DNA from: Ampullaceana balthica | Taxonomy: Eukaryota > Mollusca > Gastropoda > Lymnaeidae | NCBI GenBank assembly: GCA_944989445.1 | Contig: CALYLW010000167.1 | Span: 186,001 to 250,000 of the forward strand | Direction: 5' to 3' | Length of the DNA: 64,000 nt | In this document: positions 36,001-48,000 of the stretch, piece by piece | Layout: each line of letters opens with the position of its first letter | Position numbering within the stretch: position 1 is the first letter of the stretch | Notes under the pieces: model-generated | Databases searched by the model: none | Told to the model about the DNA's origin: nothing | The model's input: the letters and a program-made list of their open reading frames with translations, nothing else | Position numbers and translations under genes: made by a program

Positions 36001-39000
36001 CAATCCAAGCTATGACCCCAAAAATCTTATATCTAACCCCAGCAATCCAAGCTATGGCCCCAAAAATCTTATATCTAACCCCAGCAATCCAAGCTATGGC
36101 CCCAAAAATCTTATATCTAACCCCAGCAATCTAAGCTATGACCCCAGCAATCTAAGCTACGACCCCGAAATCCTAATATCTGACCCCAGCAATCTAAGCT
36201 TCTGCTCAAGATAACTAAATGTCGTAATGATGTTGAGTAAAGGGTGAACATATTTGATGAACCAACAAAAATGTGTTTCACTGTCAACAGCGGGAGATAA
36301 GCCAGGTGCTTGACATGGGTGTCCAGCCGTCCCGTATTGTGTTTGCCAACCCCTGTAAGAGGACTTCTCATGTCCAGTTTGCTGCTCGGAACAACGTTGA
36401 CCTCATGACCTTTGATGACCTAAATGAACTTCTGAAGATAAGAAATTACCATCCTCATGCCAGGTATGACGCTAAAGATTCATTCAGTGCAAAATTTGTA
36501 ATTCTAGGACAGTGATGGCGAGCCTGTTTGGGGCCGCGTGCCCAAAATTCAACCAAAATCCACTTTTAGCAAAGTGTCAACACTCTAGTTAAACCCGAAA
36601 ATGGTGTTTTTTTTCAATCAAACACACACTTGCTTTAGACTTAAAGTTAAAGAGAGAAAGAAAAAAACAAGAAGATAGTTTTCAAAGATAAAAAAAAATA
36701 ATTTTGTTACAGGAAATAGGTTGGTTTTGTAAAATAAATTTAATTATTAACTGGAATTCAGCTCTTGTAAACATACTAATTATGTACATACAATTAACAT
36801 ACTAATTATTGGTCAAACCGTGGCTCGTACTTTGTTAATTTGCATGCAGCACTCAGGTTATTTATCAGTCATTTCTTGTGTCACATTTGAAGTAATCTAC
36901 ACATATGATTCGCCAGAAATTATGACAAGCACAAAACGAGCAAATAAGCATGATGAATGACCCTCACTAGGGTCGACTAATCACAGTTTATGGTTGGCAA
37001 GCGAGGTAGGTTAAGTGCGCATGTCTCGAGACCAACAATTTGGCGGCGGTCCACCCGACGTTAACTCGCGTTGTTCTCATTTTTTGTGTGCTGCTGTTTG
37101 TGTCCGTTCTTTCCTCCCTTTCTTTGCACTATCTATGAGCAAGTCTGCGGCGCATGCTACGCCGCGGGTCGTATCTAGTTGGATATAATTCAAAGCTGAA
37201 AATAGTTCTCAACACGTATAAAAGATTTACAAAATATAGTTTTTTTAAAATCACCGCCAAGTGTTTTAATTTATTTAAACTTAATTGGCAGAGAATCCTA
37301 TGCTTTAAGGATTTCATTTTCATAACTGTCAATTGTGCTGTCCTGTGTGATCTTTTTACATTCCATCTTCTCAAGTGTTGCACGCCGATCAGAGAATTTT
37401 GTTTTCCACATTGAGCTTTTTTGAAGTTCCAATAGATCAAGTTCCATATATTAAAGATCTAACCAATGTAAGCGAGACAGAACTTGATCTTAAGTTCTTT
37501 AAACTTAGATTTATCTGGAGAAGTTAGGAAGCACATGGTTCTTTCCACCTGATGGAACTGTAGAGATATGTCAACTGTAGAGATATGTCAACTGTAGAGA
37601 TATGTCAACTGTAGAGATATGTCAACTGTAGAGATATGTCAACTGTAGAGATATGTCAACTGTAGAGATATGTCAACTGTAGAGATATGTCAACTGTAGA
37701 GATATGTCAACTGTAGAGATATGTCAACTGTAGAGATATGTCAACTGTAGAGATATGTCAACTGTAGAGATATGTCAACTGTGGAGATGTCAACTGTAGA
37801 GATATGTCAACTGTAGAGATATGTCAACTGTAGAGATATGTCAACTGTAGAGATATGTCAACTGTAGAGATATGTCATTAAACTTCTTCTCTGCAGCTGC
37901 TACAATGCTAAAAAATTCCATGTAGTTTTCTCCACTTCTTGAAAGATTGTGTGCAAATTGTGTAAAATTCTATAGATGCATCTTTAGATTTGGAAAATAT
38001 TTCAGCTTCCCACTTGCAAGATCTCTTTTAAAAACCTGCAATTTTCTTTCAAATGTTTTTATATCGCAAAACATCCTTTCCGACGTTTTTCCCAAGCCTT
38101 GAAGTTGCTTTTTCAGTATACATTGAAGTGTTCTAAACTTGTAATTTACACATTCATATTCCCCTTTTCGGCTTTATTGTGCTTATTTTGGCCGAGTGCA
38201 TGTGTATAACCTTGGTTTCCTTATTAAACTTTCTTTTTTTCTCTAGATTATCAAATAGCATGTTTTTATATTATACTTATACATTCCGTTTAAGATATTC
38301 AATGACAGCTTTTCATAGGTTATCTCAAAATGCTTAGATCTGAAAACTGGAATCTACTTAACAATAAAAGTATTGAAAGTCACGGGCAGTCAGCAAAAAA
38401 TGTGAATCCGTTTAGCAAAAAAGTACATGTAATATGACTGACCAAAACAATTGAAACTCATAAATTGGGTCAACTATTGTGTAAATTATTTCTCTAGTGA
38501 TGTATGAAAATCTTAAATCTAGGCTTAGGCCCTATGCCAGTGGCATACTGCGATAAGTAAGTAAGTGAAACGTTCAATAACAGACTAAAACACTTATTTA
38601 AATTACATATTATAATTTTATTGTGATGATTGATTAAGGAAGAAATATTTTAGTCACGTGCCGGCTGATGTGGCGCTGCGTGCCAACTGTTGAACGCGTG
38701 CCATAGGTTCGCCATCACAGCTCTGGGATCTCAATGCTACACACGACAAAGTTATTTTGCACAAGAATGTTTCATTCAATTATAACATTATTAATATTGA
38801 AATTACTATGGTTTATAATAAATTAAATTATCGTATTTGTTCTTAAGACCAAGACTAAGACTAAGACAAAGTCATAGCTGTTATGACGTCCTTGACTTAT
38901 TTATTTGAAAAGTTATTTAATTAAGAATATAAAGTTGATCCCCAAAGATGTTTCCTTTGAAATGTATAGCTATTATATAAATGGTGAAATGTATAGTTAT

Positions 39001-42000
39001 TATATAAATGGGGAAATGTATAGCTATTATATAAATGGTGAAATGTATAGCTATTATATAAATGGTGAAATGTATAGCTATTATATAAATGGTGAAATGT
39101 ATAGCTATTATATAAATGGTGAAATGTATAGCTATTATATAAATGGTGAAATGTATAGCTATTATATAAATGGTGAAATGTATAGCTATTATATAAATGG
39201 TGAAATGTATAGCTATTATATAAATGGTGAAATGTATAGCTATTATATAAATGGTGATGGTCGGTTGGTGCGTGGGTTAACCTTTAGCAGTTACTCTACC
39301 ATGTCGTATTTATCCACCCATTAAAATTTCTATAACATCATTGTTCATCTTTTCTACGGCATCCTTGTTCATCTTTTCTACGGCATCCTTGTTCACCCTT
39401 TCGATGACATCCTTATTTACCATTGCAACGAGATCCTAGTTAACCATTTCTATGAAATCTTTGTTCATCTCTTCTACGACATCCTTGTTCACCATTTCGA
39501 TGACATCCTTTTTTACAAATTGCTATGACATCCTTCATCCTAGTTCACAATTTATATGACATCCTTGTTTACCCCTGCGTGTGTCCGCAGACTCCTGCTC
39601 CGAATAAAGTCCAGCAAAGAGCACAAAGCCAGACACAGCTTCAACGCAAAGTTTGGATGTGATCCTGACGCTGCAATGACGTTGTTAAAACATGCCCGGA
39701 ACATGGATCTCAACGTCATAGGAATAAGGCAGGTGAAATCTTCCACTATGTTACATGTTACAATTACTGTTTACATGTTACAATTACTGTTTACATGTTA
39801 CAATTACTGTGTTACATGTTACAATTACTGTGTTACATGTTACAATTACTGTTTACATGTTACAATTACTGTTTACATGTTACAATTACTGTTTACATGT
39901 TACAATCACTGTGTTACATGTTACAATCACTGTGTTACATGTTACAATTACTGTGTTACATGTTACAATTACTGTGTTACATGTTACAATTACTGTGTTA
40001 CATGTTACAATTACTGTGTTAAATGTTACAATTACTGTGTTACATGTTACAATAACTGTTTACATGTTACAATTACTGTGTTACATGTTACAATTACTGT
40101 GTTACATGTTACAATTACTGTGTTACATGTTACAATTACTGTTTACATGTTACAATTACTGTTTACATGTTACAATTACTGTGTTACATGTTGCAATTAC
40201 TGTGTTACATGTTACAATTACTTTTTACATGTTACAATTACTGTGTTGCATGTTACAATTACTGTGATACGTGTTACAATTACTGTGTTACATGTTACAA
40301 TTACTGTGTTACATGTTACAATTACTGTTAAATGTTACAACTGATGTGCTGCATGTTACAAATCTCGGTATTATGAATTAGTAAGCAATAGAGATCACGT
40401 GACTGTAACAAAACAAAAAGAAATCAGGACCAGTAATCCAACTGTTAACTTTGACTTAGTCTACCGTATTGACACCTGTCTACCGTATTGACACATGTCT
40501 ACCGTATTGACACCTGTCTTTTAGAAATTTGAAAATTTCTCAAGTTATTTTTCTTGACAAGATGGCTTTCACAGCAAACGATGTTGCTAACTTTACCGGC
40601 ACGCCGTGAAGTTATATCAGACTTTTACATGTCTTTGTCTTGGATTTCTCCAGTTTTCATGTGGGGAGTCTGCCAGAGGTCGTTTCTTGTTTCGCCGCCA
40701 CGATAGCCGAGGCCAGTAGAGTCTTTAAACTCGGAGAATCTGTGGGTTTCAACATGTCGCTGTTGGACATTGGAGGGGGATTTCCCGGCGTCGACACCGA
40801 CCACATGACTTTTGATAAGGTTCGTGTTGCTATCTTTTAAAATAAATAAAGGTAAAAAATAATTTTTTTTAAATCACGTCCTTATAAGTGGACTAAAAAG
40901 AAGAAAATAATTTAAAACTTATAAGTTCAAGTACTTTCATTTAATATGACTAAAAACGTGGGGCGGGTGTTTGGTATACGAATTAAAGATTTAGAATTTA
41001 GACGGCAAAAGAGAGATCTATCAGTGAGAGAATGAATGAACCTCATAAGCACCCGCCCCACGTTTTTAGTCATATTAAATCAAAGTAGCCTACTTGAGCT
41101 TATAAGTTATAAATTATTTTGTCCACTTATAAAAACATGATTTTAAAAAACTTTTTTTTTACCTCTATTTATTTTACCAAACACCTCATCAGCGCCCGCC
41201 CAACTTTTAATACCACGGCGGTGAGGTCACGGGGTGAAATTGAACTACAGCAGATTGATACAAACGCTTATATAGAGATAAACTAAAAAATACAATAATT
41301 TGATTTCGGTACATTTGATCCATTTTAAATTTTGACACAATGCATTGTCATCCAAGATCTATTTGTGGTAAAATTTTGAGCTCCCTAGGACATTTAGAAG
41401 TGGTTTAATTTTACGTTGGCCAATTTGAAAAATTGCGGACAGACAGACACGAAAGCAAGTTAATAAAAACGTGGTAAAAAAATTGCTCTGCTTTGATCAG
41501 GTCTTAAAGAATTTTGGCACTGAGAACAAGACGTAAAGGAAATTAAATTTTATTTTAAATTCAGATGAATCAAGAATAATTATAAGATATATACTAGGGA
41601 GATATACGAACTCCAAGATTGTATTTGTGTAGTTCAGTTAGTGACGTAACCCGCGTCTCTTTTTGTGTCAGGTCGCCGCTGTGGTGAACGAGGCACTAGA
41701 TGAACATTTCCCTGTGTCCAGGAACGTGAGGGTCATCGCTGAGCCTGGTCGCTACATGGTGACCTCGGGCTTTACCTTAGCTGTCAGCGTCATCGCGAAG
41801 AGAACCGCTGGACGGCCTCATTCTACTACAGGTACAAGTGAAGGGTGTAGAACTGTCACAGTTTGACGGGTGTATTCTACTACAGGTACATGTAAAGAGT
41901 GTAGAACTGTCACAGTTTGACGGATGCATTCTACTACAGGTACACGTAAAGAGTGTAGAACTGTCACAGTTTGACGGATGCATTCTACTAGATGTACACG

Positions 42001-45000
42001 TAAAGAGTGTAGAACTGTCACAGTTCGACGGATGCATTCTACTACAGGTACACGTAAAGAGTTTAGAACTGTCACAGTTTGACGGATGCATTCTACTACA
42101 GGTACATGTAAAGAGTGTAGAACTGTCACAGTTTGACGGATGCATTCTACTAGAGGTACACGTAAAGAGTGAAGAACTGTCACAGTTTGGCGGATGCATT
42201 CTACTAGAGGTACACGTAAAGAGTGTAGAACTGTCACAGTTTGACGGATGCATTCTACTAGAGGTACACGTAAAGAGTGTAGAACTGTCACAGTTTGACG
42301 GATGCATTCTACTACAGGTACACGTAAAGAGTGTAGAACTGTCACAGTTTGACGGATGCATTCTACTAGAGGTACACGTAAAGAGTGTAGAACTGTCACA
42401 GTTTGACGGATGCATTCTATTAGAGGTACAAGTGAAGAAAGAGAGGTGCAACAATGGTTTCTTGCGTTCAGTCGCGTTGTTCCTTCACAGAAAAGCATAT
42501 AATTAGTAGTGTAGTGGTTATCACAGGTCCTGGGTTCAATCCCCAGCGAAAACAATATTTTTTTAAATTTTAAAAATGTGTGTTTGTGCCCGTTCTTTCC
42601 CCCCTATTTTGCGAACATGGCTGACTCTCTCCAGGGTCGGCCAATCACAGTTTATGATTCTAAGCTAGGGTGGTGAAAGGTTTTGTGCAGGTAGATAAAC
42701 GCAGTGCGAATGTCTCGAGACCAACAGTGCGTCGGTGGTTCCCCCCACCGATGTTCACTGGCATTGTTTTGATTTCTTCGTGCTGTATTTTGTGTCCGTT
42801 CTTTCCCCACTTTCTTTGCACTATCCATGAGCAAGTCTGCGGCCTATGCTACACCACGGGGCGTATCTAGTTAAAAATATTTTAGTAAACATTTTGTTCC
42901 GTTATGATCCCTTTCCCCAAAGAGATCCCATTTAACAATTAAATCCCATATCTGATATCTTTGCTGTTTCACAAAGGGAGACAATTCCTCGTGGGATCTT
43001 GTTTCAAGATTTAGACATTCTATCTCCCTTCTCACAAGTACATGTAGTTGTTTCTGGATGTTAAAAAATGTATTTTGACAAGATGCATCTTAAAACGTCT
43101 GTGAAACAATGACATAACATTTAGGGGGAAATGGATTTCGGTATATTGACCACAAAAGAGTGGACATATTGTGTTCCATTCACTGTACAATTTTATGAGG
43201 GACATCAAGTTCATGTGTACTTCGGTTTGTCGAGATTCTAGGTCTATCCATCAGTCAGGTAGCCTATGAGGACTATGTCTAAATATATTTATAAAACTAA
43301 TTATGAGAGAAAGTGAAGTTACTCTATATTAAGTTAAGCTCTGTTGTGTTTAACTTTAATAAGTAAACAATAAGAAATAAGCTTATATAACCCCAATGCA
43401 TTTACGGGAAGATTAAAGAACCATTCATGGCTGGCCGATTGCTTATGCGTGCATTAGCATAAAAAAACAAACCCGTAAAAACAAAGTTTTTGACTATAAA
43501 TCCCTTATATATGAGACATAACTAACAGTATTGATTATTTTCAAACATTTACAGACTGAATCTGTCTTAACTCAACTTTGCATCATAACCCTAGTGGGGG
43601 GGGTGAGGGGTGGGGGGGGGAGAGGGGAAAAGTCTGGTCACCGATTCGCTTGACCGAGCTCAGAGTGACACGTAAAATGTAAACAAAAGCGCCCGTCGCT
43701 TCGTTGGGTCGCCTCAATGCGTCAGCTCAAAATTTCACGTGGCAAAAAAACAATAAACAAACCGTGAATTTAAATTACATACCTCATATAAGGATAAACT
43801 AAAAATGCATTAATCTAATTACGGTACGTTCGATCGATCTGAAATTTTGATACGATGCATTGTTAGGTTAGACGGGTCCGTGTGCCAAATTTCAGTTCGA
43901 TCGGATCATGGGAAGTGGGTCATTTTTTACTTCTGTTTTTCCGCCCGCCCAAGACAGACAGAGAGAGATGATGAGACGGCCGCGAAGTTAATATAAGGGA
44001 TTTAAAAATTAATTAAATTTATCTAGAATAATAATTGTGTTATATATATTGATAAGATATCCACAATCCAATATTTGTCTAGTCTCGCTAATGACCATTT
44101 TGAGGAGATATCCTCAATCCAATATTTGTCTAGTCTCGCTATTGACCATTACTTGAGATGAAATTCTCTCAATAGGAGGGAAGTTCGTTTCAGTCTTGGT
44201 TAAGGTTCTCCTCTGATAAATAATTGGTCTCCATTTATCGTCCGTTTCTTGCATCAGTCAAACTGCTATTGGTTTCAGTTTATCGTCCGTTTCTTGCATC
44301 AGTCAAACTGCTATTGGTCTCAGTTTATTGTTCGTTTCTTGCATCAGTCAAACTGCTATTGGTTTCAGTTTATCGTCCGTTTCTTGCATCAGTCAAACTG
44401 CTATTGGTCTCAGTTTATTGTTCGTTTCTTGCATCAGTCAAACTGCTATTGGTCTCCATTTATCGTCCGTTTCTTGCATCAGTCAAACTGCTATTGGTTT
44501 GAGTTTATCGTCCGTTTCTTGCATCAGTCAAACTGCTATTGGTCTCAGTTTATTGTTCGTTTCTTGCATCAGTCAAACTGCTATTGGTTTCAGTTTATCG
44601 TCCGTTTCTTGCATCAGTCAAACTGCTATTGGTCTCAGTTTATTGTTCGTTTCTTGCATCAGTCAAACTGCTATTGGTCTCAGTTTATCGTCCGTTTCTT
44701 GCATCAGTCAAACTGCTATTGGTCTCAGTTTATTGTTCGTTTCTTGCATCAGTCAAACTGCTATTGGTCTCAGTTTATCGTCCGTTTCTTGCATCAGTCA
44801 AACTGCTATTGGTTTCAGTTTATCGTCCGTTTCTTGCATCAGTCAAACTGCTATTGGTCTCAGTTTATTGTTCGTTTCTTGCATCAGTCAAACTGCTATT
44901 GGTCTCAGTTTATTGTTCGTTTCTTGCATCAGTCAAACTGCTATTGGTCTCAGTTTATTGTTCGTTTCATGCATCAGTCAAACTGCTATTGGTCTCAGTT

Positions 45001-48000
45001 TATTGTTCGTTTCTTGCATCAGTCAAACTGCTATTGGTCTCAGTTTATTGTTCGTTTCTTGCATCAGTCAAACTGCTATTGGTCTCAGTTTATTGTTCGT
45101 TTCTTGCATCAGTCAAACTGCTATTGGTCTCAGTTTATTGTTCGTTTCTTGCTTCAGTCAAACTGCTATTGGTCTCAGTTTATTGTTCGTTTCTTGCATC
45201 AGTCAAACTGCTATTGGTCTCAGTTTATTGTTCGTTTCTTGCATCAGTCAAACTGCTATTGGTTTCAGTTTATTGTTCGTTTCTTGCATCAGGCAGACTG
45301 CTATTATTATAGCATTGCTTGACTGCTCTGTTTATTTAACCTGACTGAGATCTTCTTTGCTCTCATGTAGGAACAAATGACAACGGTCCCCCGCATGATT
45401 GTGGCCACAGTCCACACGTTAAGATGATGGGGGCTACAGATAAAGATAGTGAGAACCCTCCCGAATGCAGGATGTATTACATCAGTGATGGCATCTTTGG
45501 GTCATTTAACAACGTCTTTACTGACCTCGCGGTCGTAACCCCCAATCTTGTGTTGGTAAGTACATGGATTAGTCGTTGTGTGTTAAGTACATGGATTAGT
45601 CGTTGTGTTGTAAGTACATGGATTAGTTAGTCGTTGTGTGTTAAGTACATGGATTAGTCATTGTGTTGTAAGTACATGGATTAGTCGTTGTGTTGTAAGT
45701 ACATGGATTAGTTAGTCGTTGTGTGTTAAGTACATGGATTAGTCGTTGTGTTGTAATTTCATGGATTAGTCGTTGTGTTGTACGTACATGCATTAGTCGT
45801 TGTGTTGTAATTTCATGGATTAGTCGTTGTGTTGTAATTACATGGATTAGTCGTTGTGTTGTATGTACATGGATTAGTCGTTGTGTTGTAATTACATGGA
45901 TTAGTCGTTGTGTTGTAATTACATGGATTAGTCTTTGTGTTGTAATTACATGGATTAGTCGTTGTGTTGTAAGTACGTTGGTAAGGTATAGGTAAATGAT
46001 GTTCCATCTCTCTGTTGGTTATTGATTGCATAACTACGCAGACGATAAGTCCATGTGGCGGGCTATAGTGAAAGAAGGATCACTCAGAGCAGAAGAGCAA
46101 ACTAGGGCAGAAGCAGTCGGGAAAAGAGCGAGGAGGAAGGCCAGGCAACACTGCCCCACTGCTTTCGTGTGTGTGTCATGCAGAAGAGACTGCCACTCAA
46201 GGATTGGTCTCATCAGCTACACCAAGAGCTGCAAATAATAAAGATAAATCTATCGTCTTTCTTAGACGGACAGATGCCATACAAACTACGTTAATTACCA
46301 CCCTTAGGCTTTATAAAAAGAAACTTTAACAAATGTAATAGAGATATAAAACTAAAATGCTACCTCACTTTGGTGAGACCTGTACTAGAATATGCATCTT
46401 CTGTATGGGACCCATCCACCAAAGAAAACATTGATAAACTAGAACAAATTCAAAAAAGAACTGCCAGATTCATTACTGGAGAATATTCAAAACTGACAAG
46501 AATAACACAATTAGTTAAATCATTAAACCTTGAAACACTAGAGGATAGAAGAACCAAGAGCAAAGTAGTAATCATACATAAAGAAATTAATTCTAATTTA
46601 GAAATACAACACAAAGATAACTTAATACAACCCTCAGATAGACATAAGGATAAAAACACCTTTCTTATTCCGTATGCAAGAACAAACACATACAAATTTT
46701 CGCTCTTCCCGTCCGGAATTCGGATGTGGAATGGGTTGCCTGAAGAAACCAGGAAAACCAACACTTTATCAACATTTAAATATCTAATAAAAATGCAGGA
46801 CTAAACACAAACCATAGATACGCGTAGGACGCAATAATCTTCTGTATAGAAGGAGCGTCTGTAAACAGATAAGATAAGATAAGAGTGCTACTAATATCTC
46901 AGCACGTTATTATCCTTTAGAATGAATTATACTTGAGCTTTAACATGAGAACGTTGATGACATTTTTAAACTGCGTCATTTTATGATAGCTTATTGGTAG
47001 TCAGTATTTTTGTAGCCAAACAAACATAAAATCGTAACACTAAACATGATGTAGGCTTTTGACCATACTGCACTATTCTAGTGCTCATCTTTTTATGTTA
47101 TTCTTGCTGAACTAATCTTCCTGTAATAATCTTGCTGAACTAATCTTCCTGTAATAATCTTGCTGAACTAATCTTCCTGTAATAATCTTGCTGTACCATT
47201 CTCGTTGTACTAATCGTCATGTACTAAAAACCCTGTAAAAATTATGATTTATTAATCAAGCTGCACTGTTCTAGTTCTTATCATACTGTTCTAAACTTTC
47301 TGTGCTAATATTGATGTACTAATCTTCCTATACGAATATTGCTGTACTAATTGTAACTTTGGTAATTCTAGGATCCTCAGAATAATGGCACATCATGTCC
47401 TTCTAACCAGACCTACCCATCTGTACTCTGGGGCCCCACGTGTGATGGGCTGGACTGCGTCATAAAGGATTGCTTACTGCCCGAACTGGACGTTGGTCAG
47501 TGGCTGTACTTCCATGACATGGGGGCCTACACAATAACTGTGTCCTGTGACTTCAACGGAGTCCCTAGACCCTTGAGATTCTATGTCTGTGACGCCCTCA
47601 GTTGGTGAGTACACATCAGTTTCAGATGTTGATTTTCACTTAGTTGTATTAAAGTTATGATTCTTGTGGAAGTTTTTGTCCCTCGACACTGGCGGAGGCA
47701 CACACGCTGGGCGCGGCCTGTTGCTATTTTTAGTTTTTCCCAACTATTTCCTGTTTTCCAGTCGCATTCAATGCCTTGCGTCTTCATGTTTTCTTGAATC
47801 TAACTAAGTTTTGTCCCTCGACACTGGCGGAGGCACACACGCTGGACGCGGCCTGTTGCTATTTTTAGTTTTTCCCAACTATTTCCTGTTTTCCAGGCGC
47901 ATTCAATGCCTTGCGTCTTCGTGTTTTCTTGAATCTAACTAAGTTGTTTTAGAAATAGCAAGACTTTGGCATCAGAACTTCGGAATCAGAAAATAATTGA

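Larger units (their letters stand above)
36510..38720 (-). mobile_element. hAT transposon in ODC intron 4
   Basis: The ends are CAGTGATGGCGAGCCTGTTT (left) and, in reverse, CTGTGATGGCGAACCTATGG (right). The flanking 8-mers TTCTAGGA and CTCTGGGA agree at 6 of 8 positions, the size expected for hAT. It starts 46 bp after the exon 4 donor and contains a transposase relic, a Helitron 3' end and a 17-bp minisatellite. Confidence 0.85.

Noticed and set aside
39733..39738. GT donor for ODC exon 5
   Set aside because: Would shift the frame and destroy the conserved FHVGS motif.
42503..42552. tRNA gene
   Set aside because: The anticodon arm is missing; cannot fold as a tRNA.
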